Source of the DNA: Pedobacter sp. | GTDB taxonomy: Bacteria > Bacteroidota > Bacteroidia > Sphingobacteriales > Sphingobacteriaceae | Direction of reading: 5' to 3' | NCBI GenBank assembly: GCA_030149995.1 | Contig: JASLGV010000486.1 | Span: 1 to 5,115 of the forward strand | DNA: 5,115 nt | Shown: in pieces, positions 1 to 5,115 of the stretch | Layout: each line of letters begins with the position of its first letter | Numbering within the stretch: the stretch's first letter is position 1 | Notes under the pieces: generated by a model | What the model was told of the DNA's origin: nothing | Seen by the model: only the letters and a program-made list of their open reading frames with translations | Databases searched by the model: none | Program-made: the position numbers and the translations under genes

Positions 1-191
1 TTACCGCCGAGAGTTTGCAGGTGGGCGCATATTGGAGTTCCCCTCCTTTAATTGATTATCTGGGCGATTTTTTAGGCTTACATGAACAGGAAAAATGCAT
101 TGGTTTGTTTTATATGGGCTACCACAATGAAAAGCCATGGGAAGCCAACCGTACGCCTATGGAGGATAAAGTACGCTGGATAGAGCTTTAA
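1..191 (+). CDS. Nitroreductase family protein, C-terminal part (5' end outside the window)
   Basis: The open frame has its first full codon at position 3 and ends with TAA at 189-191, giving about 62 C-terminal residues. It reads G-A-Y-W-S-S-P-P-L-I, then L-G-L-H-E-Q-E-K-C-I-G-L-F-Y-M-G-Y, then P-W-E-A-N-R-T-P and a closing K-V-R-W-I-E-L. A W-S-S-P-P segment followed by a short helix and G-[LF]-x-Y-[ML]-G-Y is typical of the C-terminal third of small (about 190-residue) YdjA-like nitroreductases. Members are FMN-binding, usually dimeric cytosolic enzymes that use NAD(P)H to reduce nitro compounds, quinones or other acceptors. The physiological substrate cannot be told from this fragment. The FMN-binding N-terminal residues are outside the window. 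The next gene begins 9 nt after the stop, so the two are probably co-transcribed. Confidence 0.82.
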   Translation, partial: TAESLQVGAYWSSPPLIDYLGDFLGLHEQEKCIGLFYMGYHNEKPWEANRTPMEDKVRWIEL

Positions 192-200
192 TCTGTTGTT

Positions 201-653
201 ATGGCTACGATTAAATCTACACTCTACCAGTTATGCCTGGTTTTTATTGAAAAACGGATTGAAAATATAGAATATGCGTTGTTACAGGCGAGGCAGGCCT
301 CTAATGATGATACCAAAAGCAGTGCGGGCGATAAATACGAAACCACCCGCGAAATGATGCAGCAGGAGATAGACCGCAACAGCAAACTTTTGTATGAAGC
401 GGGGCAGCAAAGAATTGCCTTACAGCAAATTGAACAGGTAGAACCCGCCAAAGAAATTAAAAATGGCAGCCTGGTTTTAACCGGTCAGGGGAATTTTTAC
501 ATCAGCATCAGTGCGGGCGAAATTAAGGTTGATGGACAGGTTTTTTATGCGGTTTCGCAGGCATCGCCTATCGGTAAGCACCTGTTGGGCAAAAAGGCAG
601 GCACCTCCTTTACTTTTAACGGAAAAAATTATTTGATCGACCAGATCTTATAA
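201..653 (+). CDS. GreA/GreB-like protein (small coiled-coil protein, family often named '3-oxoacyl-ACP synthase' in Bacteroidota)
   Basis: The protein has 150 residues, close to the usual length of about 158 for GreA. Residues 1-80 are highly charged, helical and without prolines, as in the Gre coiled coil. Near the presumed tip, residues 43-51 read G-D-K-Y-E-T-T-R-E, which resembles the GreA tip motif G-D-L-x-E-N-A-E-Y-x-x-A-x-E, whose acidic residues act at the RNA polymerase active site. Residues 122-134 read S-P-I-G-K-H-L-L-G-K-K-A-G, matching the S-P-[IL]-G-x-A-L-[IL]-G-K segment of the Gre C-terminal domain, and a short beta strand closes the protein. No ketosynthase motif is present and the protein is far too short to be one, although I recall that relatives often carry that name. 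A role on RNA polymerase is inference; it may be a divergent paralog. The ATG lies 9 nt after the nitroreductase stop, with no Shine-Dalgarno sequence. A strong terminator hairpin begins 27 nt downstream. Confidence 0.75.
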   Translation: MATIKSTLYQLCLVFIEKRIENIEYALLQARQASNDDTKSSAGDKYETTREMMQQEIDRNSKLLYEAGQQRIALQQIEQVEPAKEIKNGSLVLTGQGNFYISISAGEIKVDGQVFYAVSQASPIGKHLLGKKAGTSFTFNGKNYLIDQIL

Positions 654-680
654 AAGATTTCGGGATTCTATTTAAACTAA

Positions 681-720
681 AAACCCTTTTGAATAAGCAT
701 TTTCTTATTCAAAAGGGTTT
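681..720. terminator. Bidirectional rho-independent terminator between convergent units
   Basis: There is a perfect 17-bp inverted repeat, with arms at 681-697 and 704-720 and a 6-nt loop. On the plus strand the stem is followed by AA and then six T (723-728). On the minus strand the stem ends in GGGTTT and continues TTAGTTTAAATA. The hairpin sits 27 nt after the stop of the GreA-like gene and 22 nt before the stop codon of the convergent lipoprotein gene, where a terminator serving both would be expected. Confidence 0.9.
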
Positions 721-742
721 AATTTTTTGGGCATTCAAACAA

Positions 743-1927
743 TTAGATTAACCCCATTCTTTTTGCAAAAACGGGATTTATATATGGTTTTAACTGGCCG
801 AATGAAATAAAAACCTCGATGGTGCCTTGTGCATAACTGGCTACTTCGTATGGGTTATACAGGAAAACAAGCCCGTTTTCGGTAAAATAGAACTTATCGC
901 CTGGTTTCAGGTAATTTTCAAACAAATAGGTGTTGAGCTGTTCGCCTTGCTTAACTTTATATTGTTTTTTGAAATTGGATTCCAGTAATTTTTGCAGGGT
1001 CCTGTCGTCTACTTTAACAATGTCTTTTAGCGTTAACTGCTTTTTGTTTTGAACATCGAAACAATACAATACATCGCCATAGTTGCCATGAGCGCCACCG
1101 GTGTATTCATAATCAAAAAGATCAACGACTACATACCCATTTCCATTGTATTTTACAGACTGGGTGGTATTTTGTTCATAGTTCATGGTGTAAGAGGTAC
1201 TGTCGTTCCCTTGTTCTTTAAGTTCTTCTAAAATCGATTTTTTATAGTCGCTTAAGTAGGTTTTGGTCAGGTCTTTTATAGCCGCATCCCAGCTGAGCGC
1301 CGTTTTAACAGGGAATATTTTCTTTAAGCTGTTGTTTAGCCATTTGCTATTCTCGTCTGTAGCGGTGGTATAGAGGTATTTGTATTCGGCTCTGCCAACC
1401 GGCGATTCTTCTTTTTTAGGGAAGATTTTAACCGAGTCTGCATAACGTGCTGTGGAGAGTGGGTAGCTACCTTCTATATTGCGTTCGTGTAATTGAACGG
1501 GGTATTTTTTTTTGGTTTGTGCATTTTCCAGTTCGCCTGTAAAACCATTGCCATTCCAGGTAATGGAAAGCTTGTTCTCCTGATCTTCGGGGCCTGCGGT
1601 GTTGCTTTCAAAAAATACAATCTTGTTTTTTCCGATGAGGGTATCGACCATTAAACGAATGGGGGCATTGCCGTATGAGTATGAACCAGCGTAGTAGGTA
1701 CCTGCTTTTTCGAGATACATAACAACTGGTTTACCGCCAACTTCTCCTTCAAATCTTTTGTAGAAATTTTCTTCAAGCGGTTTTTTTTCTTCAACAGGGG
1801 GCGCGGTGACAGAAGTTTGATTTACCGTACTGTCGTTTTTTTGCGCTGTTTTGTTTTCTCCGCTGCAAGCTGACAGTAAGGAGGCGCATAACAAGCCATG
1901 TGCAACAAATAAAAGGGATCTGTTCAT
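743..1927 (-). CDS. Lipoprotein with C-terminal DUF3298 (RsiV/PdaC-type) domain
   Basis: The product has 394 residues. The N terminus is a lipoprotein signal peptide with a hydrophobic stretch and the lipobox L-S-A-C, lipidated Cys21, followed by a Ser/Thr/Lys/Pro-rich linker to about residue 52. Residues 54-150 form a beta-rich, Gly/Tyr-rich region that I cannot assign to a family. Residues 155-265 probably correspond to a DUF4163-like segment. Residues 275-385 carry the clearest signature: Y-T-G-G-A-H-G-N-Y-G, then a K-x-L-T-L-K-D-I-V strand and helix, then F-Y-F-T-E-N-G-L-V-F-L-Y-N-P-Y-E-V-A-S-Y-A-x-G. This is the DUF3298 pattern of RsiV, the lysozyme-binding anti-sigma factor of Bacillus, and of the peptidoglycan deacetylase PdaC. 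No enzyme motif and no transmembrane anti-sigma region are present, so a binding or envelope-sensing role is likely but unproven. It is the last gene of a three-lipoprotein operon, starting 4 nt after the stop of the second deacetylase, which suggests translational coupling. Confidence 0.85.
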   Translation of the reverse strand: MNRSLLFVAHGLLCASLLSACSGENKTAQKNDSTVNQTSVTAPPVEEKKPLEENFYKRFEGEVGGKPVVMYLEKAGTYYAGSYSYGNAPIRLMVDTLIGKNKIVFFESNTAGPEDQENKLSITWNGNGFTGELENAQTKKKYPVQLHERNIEGSYPLSTARYADSVKIFPKKEESPVGRAEYKYLYTTATDENSKWLNNSLKKIFPVKTALSWDAAIKDLTKTYLSDYKKSILEELKEQGNDSTSYTMNYEQNTTQSVKYNGNGYVVVDLFDYEYTGGAHGNYGDVLYCFDVQNKKQLTLKDIVKVDDRTLQKLLESNFKKQYKVKQGEQLNTYLFENYLKPGDKFYFTENGLVFLYNPYEVASYAQGTIEVFISFGQLKPYINPVFAKRMGLI

Positions 1928-1931
1928 AATT

Positions 1932-2801
1932 TTATGGTTTAGGTTTGTTAAAACTTTTTACAATGCTGTTGTGCAGGTTTTTTGCGGTGTAGGTACCTGG
2001 ATCAATAATTCTTCTGATGGTGTATAAAGGATACTGCTCGTCTCTTTTGGTTGATAGGATGAAAGCGGCTTTAAAGCCATGCTCCTTTAATTTATGCAGG
2101 TTCTCTGCCTTATAAACTCCGTACGGATAAGCAAAATAAGAAACCTTTTTACCGGTTATTTCTTCGAGGGTTTTTGTTGGCTTGTCTATTTGCGTTGTCC
2201 AGTCTTCATCTGTAAACTTGGCGAAATTTTTATGGTCGTAGGTATGACTGGCGATTACATTTCCTTCGTCAGACAGTTGTTTGATCTGTTCTTTGTTCAT
2301 GTAGGCAATGCGGCCTTTTTTGCCGATAGAAACCGTCATGATGAAATAGACAGCCTTAAAGCCATATTTTTTTAAGGTAGGGGCGGCTACGGTGAACTGA
2401 TCCATGTCGGTATCATCAAAAGTAAACATGATTGGTTTTTTTGGCAGTTCTTTGTTGTAAACCAGGTAATCGTATAACTGATCGGGCAGGATGGAGGTAT
2501 AACCGCTATCGGCCAGCATTTTTATATGTTCTTTAAAAGCTTCGGGTGCAATAATATCATCATGTGCTCTTTTGCCATCGCTGGGCAGCCAGTTTCTAAT
2601 CTGATGGTAGCACAACACAGGTACTTCTCTTTTGGCCAGGATGGCTTTTGCATCATTTGGCTGCCCCTGGTTAGACACCACGGCTTTTGTGGTGTCTGCA
2701 TTTTGGGCGCTGCTACCGGCTGTTTCGTTTTTGGCAGATTTTGAGCTGCACGAAACCAGGAGCGCCGGGATAAGGAGGTAAAATAACCATTTTTTTCTCA
2801 T
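1932..2801 (-). CDS. Polysaccharide deacetylase lipoprotein, second tandem copy (CE4/NodB fold)
   Basis: I place the start at the ATG of 2801-2799, giving 289 residues. An in-frame TTG at 2810 would add only three residues (M-Y-P) and has no ribosome binding site. The signal peptide is M-R-K-K followed by a hydrophobic core and the lipobox L-V-S-C (Cys18). A Ser/Ala/Asn/Thr linker follows to about residue 55. The catalytic domain starts with V-P-V-L-C-Y-H-Q-I-R-N-W (60-71). It continues with T-F-D-D (127-130), giving the likely catalytic base Asp129 and metal ligand Asp130, and S-H-T-Y-D-H (185-190), giving metal ligands His186 and His190. F-A-Y-P-Y-G (223-228) comes next. These are CE4 motifs of the IcaB/PgaB-like subgroup, metal-dependent enzymes that remove N-acetyl groups from cell-surface polysaccharide or peptidoglycan. 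The true substrate is unknown. Unusually, the Gly after T-F-D-D is Thr. The gene starts 14 nt after the stop of its paralog and ends 4 nt before the DUF3298 gene. Confidence 0.93.
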   Translation of the reverse strand: MRKKWLFYLLIPALLVSCSSKSAKNETAGSSAQNADTTKAVVSNQGQPNDAKAILAKREVPVLCYHQIRNWLPSDGKRAHDDIIAPEAFKEHIKMLADSGYTSILPDQLYDYLVYNKELPKKPIMFTFDDTDMDQFTVAAPTLKKYGFKAVYFIMTVSIGKKGRIAYMNKEQIKQLSDEGNVIASHTYDHKNFAKFTDEDWTTQIDKPTKTLEEITGKKVSYFAYPYGVYKAENLHKLKEHGFKAAFILSTKRDEQYPLYTIRRIIDPGTYTAKNLHNSIVKSFNKPKP

Positions 2802-2815
2802 CGGGTACAAATTAA

Positions 2816-3697
2816 TCAGAAGCTTCTGTTGATGCTGTTGCTCAGTGTTTTAGGACTCCAGTAACCACTGGCGATAATCCGTCTGATGGTATAAAGCGGT
2901 TCTTGCTGATCGCGTTTATCGGCCAGGGCAAAAGCCATTCTGAAGTTACGTTTTTTAAGTTCCGGGATGCCTTCTGCATTCCATAAACCAAATGGATACG
3001 CAAATTCGGTTATCTTTTTACCGGTTATTTCTTCTAATTTTCTGGTGGGTTTATCGAGCTGTTCTTCCCAGTCTTTACCGGCATATTTTTTAAAGTTTTT
3101 ATGGTCGTATGTATGACTGCCAATTACGTTTCCTTCGTCAGATAATTGCTTAATCTGTTCTTTTGTCATGTATTCAATCAGTCCTTTTTTACCAATAGAA
3201 ACTGTCATGATAAAATAAACGGCCTTATAGCCATACTTTTGCAAGGTTGGGCGTACCACGGTAAACTGATCCATATCGGTATCATCAAAAGTTAGCATAA
3301 TGGGTTTACTTGGCAGTTTTGCTCCGGTATTCAAATATGCATAAAGCTGATCGGGTAAAATGGTGTGGTAACCACTATCGGCCAGCATTTTCATCTGGTC
3401 TTTAAAGTTTTGAATTTCCACAATATAGTCTTTTCCTACCTTGCCATCTGTTGAACGCCAGTTGCGTACCTGGTGGTAACACAAAATAGGCACTTGTTTA
3501 CGACTCAGAATGGTGGCTGCATCGGCAGGTTTAATTTTAGCGGCATCGATGAAGGAAGAACTGTCTGCGGCAGCTGTTTGCTCTACTTTACCGGTTGTAT
3601 CTTTAGCCGTGTTGTTGCTTTCGGCATTTGATTTTGATTGGCAGCCGTAAAAGAGGATCAGGGCCGAGCAAAGAATGGGTAGGGTATTGAATTTCAT
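2816..3697 (-). CDS. Polysaccharide deacetylase lipoprotein, first tandem copy (CE4/NodB fold)
   Basis: The product has 293 residues and is the first gene of the operon. The N terminus has a hydrophobic segment and a Cys at 19 in the context L-F-Y-G-C. This is a relaxed lipobox, less canonical than in the two downstream genes, followed by a Ser/Asn/Thr/Ala/Asp linker to about residue 60. The catalytic region has V-P-I-L-C-Y-H-Q-V-R-N-W (69-80), T-F-D-D-T (136-140; Asp138 the likely base, Asp139 a metal ligand), S-H-T-Y-D-H (194-199; His195 and His199 the metal ligands) and F-A-Y-P-F-G (232-237). It is about 65% identical by hand alignment to the next gene over some 230 residues, so it is a tandem paralog with every catalytic residue I can recognise intact. 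It is expected to sit at the periplasmic or outer-membrane face and deacetylate an N-acetylated glycan; whether that is peptidoglycan or an exopolysaccharide is not visible. A candidate promoter lies just upstream at 3714-3721. Confidence 0.93.
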   Translation of the reverse strand: MKFNTLPILCSALILFYGCQSKSNAESNNTAKDTTGKVEQTAAADSSSFIDAAKIKPADAATILSRKQVPILCYHQVRNWRSTDGKVGKDYIVEIQNFKDQMKMLADSGYHTILPDQLYAYLNTGAKLPSKPIMLTFDDTDMDQFTVVRPTLQKYGYKAVYFIMTVSIGKKGLIEYMTKEQIKQLSDEGNVIGSHTYDHKNFKKYAGKDWEEQLDKPTRKLEEITGKKITEFAYPFGLWNAEGIPELKKRNFRMAFALADKRDQQEPLYTIRRIIASGYWSPKTLSNSINRSF

Positions 3698-3869
3698 ATT
3701 AAGGTATTTGTTGCAAAACTATAAATTATGTATTTAATCATCTAATAAATAAAAAATGTACGAATAAAACAGAATTTTTGTGATTAAAAATAAACTATCG
3801 TATTTATTACAGATTTTAAGAATTTAAAACTTAATTATTAGATAATTTAGCCGCTCAAAACCACATTAG
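3698..3869. other. AT-rich divergent intergenic region
   Basis: These 172 bases separate the minus-strand deacetylase operon from the plus-strand S9 peptidase gene and are strikingly AT-rich. They must hold the promoters for both directions. For the operon there is the TAnnTTTG match at 3714-3721. For the peptidase the best element I see is TAATTTAG at 3843-3850, one mismatch from the consensus and 19 nt before the ATG, without a convincing -33 box. A TTTG at 3777-3780 has no good -7 partner at the right spacing. I find no RNA gene, riboswitch or strong hairpin. Confidence 0.6.
3714..3721 (-). promoter_or_regulatory. Candidate Bacteroidota -7 promoter element for the deacetylase operon
   Basis: Read on the minus strand, these bases are TAGTTTTG, an exact match to the Bacteroidota housekeeping -7 consensus TAnnTTTG. 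The element lies 16 nt upstream of the first deacetylase ATG, which would give a leader of about 10 nt. I see no clear TTTG -33 box at the usual spacing of about 19-21 nt, so the call rests on the -7 match and its position alone. Confidence 0.45.
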
Positions 3870-5115
3870 ATGAACAAAATTTACAAAATCTTGCTGTTTG
3901 CGCCGTTTCTGTCCTTAGTTTCGGCGGCACAAACCAAAACCTTTACCTTAACGGAAAATGTACAGCAGGCTCCCAAAGCCAATTATCAGCTTGCTGCGCG
4001 CTTCTCTCCCAATAAATTAAAGAAAATGGTGTATTCTACTTCGGTAGATCCGCACTGGTTAAAGCTCACGAACCGTTTCTGGTATACGTTTGAAACGCCG
4101 AAAGGAAAATTCTGGTATATCGTAGATCCGGCGGCTAAAAGCAAAAAACAGCTTTTCGATAATGCGCGTATGGCTGCAGACATTACCCTGGTTGTTCGCG
4201 ATCCTTTTGATGCCGAGCATTTGCCTATTGAAAACCTGAAATTTGCTGCGGATGAAAAGAGCATTACTTTTGAGGTTAAAAGCACCATAGATGAGGTTAA
4301 GCCAGACCGGAAGGATAAAAAGGCTGCCGATTCTTTGCAGAAGAAAATCTTTTCTTTCAGATATGAGCTGGCCAGTGCCAGGCTGACCGAAATTCCGAAT
4401 TTCAGTAAGCCTAAGCCAAGACCATCCTGGGCATCTGTGGCACCGGATTCATCGGCCATTATTTTCTCCCGCAACTACAACCTGTACTGGATGGATAAGG
4501 AGAACTACAAAAAAGCTGTTAAGAACGATGAAGACAGCACCATTGTAGAGCACCAGTTAACAAAAGACGGGGTTAAGTTTTATTCTTACGGAAGTGATGG
4601 TGATGGCGAAAACAATGAGGAGAACGTAAAAAACAATAAGAAAAGAAGGGGAGCGTATGTACTGTGGGCACCCAATTCGAAATATTTTGTATTAAACCGT
4701 ACAGACTCAAGAAAGGTAAAGGATTTATGGGTTATTAACAGTGTTACAGCTGGCAGACCAACATTGGAAACTTACAAATACCAGATGCCGGGCGAAGCGG
4801 AAGCTCCGCAAGACGAGGTTTTGCTTTTTGATTTTGCAGCCAAATCTTATAAAAAGTTAAACGTTTCGGCTTTTAAAGATCAGAGTGTTTCTGTTTGGGG
4901 TAAGCCGGCTTTAAACAAAGACCGCGACAATGAATTCCGGCCTTCTATCTGGTTGGGTAACAACAATAAGCTTTATTTCTCTCGTACGAGCCGCGATTTA
5001 AAGCGCATTGATGTTTGTACGGTTGATATTAATACGGGGGTGGTAACGCCTTTGATTGATGAGCGTTTTAATACCTATGTGGAAATAAACCGCCCGGGAC
5101 TGGTAAACGATGGGA
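3870..5115 (+). CDS. S9 family peptidase (dipeptidyl peptidase IV-like), N-terminal part (3' end outside the window)
   Basis: An ATG at 3870 opens a frame that runs to the window edge without a stop, giving 415 residues plus one base. Residues 1-20 form a Sec signal peptide (M-N-K-I-Y-K, a hydrophobic core, then V-S-A-A), so the product is exported. The rest is a DPP IV-type beta-propeller. Residues 195-213 have a blade pattern of S-S-A-I-I-F-S-R-N-Y-N-L-Y-W-M-D, followed by Q-L-T-K-D-G-V and Y-S-Y-G. Residues 266-290 give W-A-P-N-S-K-Y-F-V-L-N-R-T-D and D-L-W-V-I, and residues 296-307 give R-P-T-L-E-T-Y-K-Y-Q-M-P, a stretch typical of this family. Such enzymes remove N-terminal dipeptides or cleave prolyl bonds with a C-terminal alpha/beta-hydrolase Ser-Asp-His triad, which lies beyond this window. 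Whether the enzyme is active therefore cannot be judged. A charged insertion is present at residues 241-260. The gene is divergent from the deacetylase operon, and no Shine-Dalgarno sequence precedes it. Confidence 0.87.
   Translation, partial: MNKIYKILLFAPFLSLVSAAQTKTFTLTENVQQAPKANYQLAARFSPNKLKKMVYSTSVDPHWLKLTNRFWYTFETPKGKFWYIVDPAAKSKKQLFDNARMAADITLVVRDPFDAEHLPIENLKFAADEKSITFEVKSTIDEVKPDRKDKKAADSLQKKIFSFRYELASARLTEIPNFSKPKPRPSWASVAPDSSAIIFSRNYNLYWMDKENYKKAVKNDEDSTIVEHQLTKDGVKFYSYGSDGDGENNEENVKNNKKRRGAYVLWAPNSKYFVLNRTDSRKVKDLWVINSVTAGRPTLETYKYQMPGEAEAPQDEVLLFDFAAKSYKKLNVSAFKDQSVSVWGKPALNKDRDNEFRPSIWLGNNNKLYFSRTSRDLKRIDVCTVDINTGVVTPLIDERFNTYVEINRPGLVNDG

Noticed and set aside
224..451. Minus-strand open frame of 75 codons with a Cys/Ser-rich product
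   Set aside because: It lies wholly antisense to the well-supported GreA-like gene. Its composition is what the reverse complement of Gln/Glu/Lys-rich coding DNA gives.
1049..1231. Plus-strand open frame of 60 codons with a hydrophobic product
   Set aside because: It is antisense to the DUF3298 lipoprotein gene, has no start signals and matches no recognisable family.
2094..2744. Two plus-strand open frames (2094-2375 and 2526-2744)
   Set aside because: Both are antisense to the second deacetylase gene, whose catalytic motifs prove the other strand is coding.
2802..2810. TTG start for the second deacetylase, adding three residues
   Set aside because: The ATG at 2801 gives a normal M-R-K-K lipoprotein signal peptide, and the TTG has no better initiation context.
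3833..3847. Palindrome AATTAT-TAG-ATAATT upstream of the S9 peptidase, as a possible operator
   Set aside because: The arms are only 6 bp of A and T in a very AT-rich region, so a chance match is likely. It also overlaps the weak -7 candidate.
3986..4474. Minus-strand open frame of 162 codons
   Set aside because: It is antisense to the S9 peptidase, whose frame is continuous and has family motifs. The product is Ser/Phe-rich with no domain pattern.

Overview
The window looks like ordinary chromosome from a Bacteroidota bacterium, most probably a Sphingobacteriaceae member such as Pedobacter. This is inferred from the protein families and from three other signs. No start codon has a purine-rich Shine-Dalgarno sequence in front of it. 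Several products are Bacteroidota-style lipoproteins or have type I signal peptides. A TAnnTTTG-type -7 promoter element lies upstream of the central operon. No taxonomic search was possible. I see no RNA gene, CRISPR array, insertion sequence or other mobile element.

Left, plus strand (1-653): the C-terminal end of a nitroreductase-family flavoprotein. It is followed 9 nt later by a complete 150-residue protein with a GreA/GreB-like layout: an N-terminal coiled coil and a C-terminal S-P-I-G-K-x-L-L-G-K-K segment. A strong 17-bp hairpin (681-720) separates this unit from the convergent operon and probably ends transcription from both sides.

Centre, minus strand (743-3697): a compact operon of three lipoprotein genes, transcribed from right to left. 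Two tandem paralogous polysaccharide deacetylases (CE4/NodB fold, IcaB/PgaB-like subgroup, about two-thirds identical over the catalytic region) are followed by a lipoprotein with a C-terminal DUF3298 (RsiV-type) domain. The gaps are 14 and 4 nt. DUF3298/DUF4163 and a polysaccharide deacetylase domain occur fused in the Bacillus peptidoglycan deacetylase PdaC, and the RsiV domain is a lysozyme receptor. The operon therefore looks like a split, lipid-anchored, PdaC-like cell-envelope module with a duplicated catalytic subunit. This is the most interesting feature of the window. The functional link is inference; the domain calls rest on visible motifs.

Right, plus strand (3870-5115): after a 172-bp AT-rich divergent intergenic region comes the start of a secreted S9-family (dipeptidyl peptidase IV-like) peptidase. 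Its signal peptide and beta-propeller region are visible. Its catalytic domain lies beyond the window.
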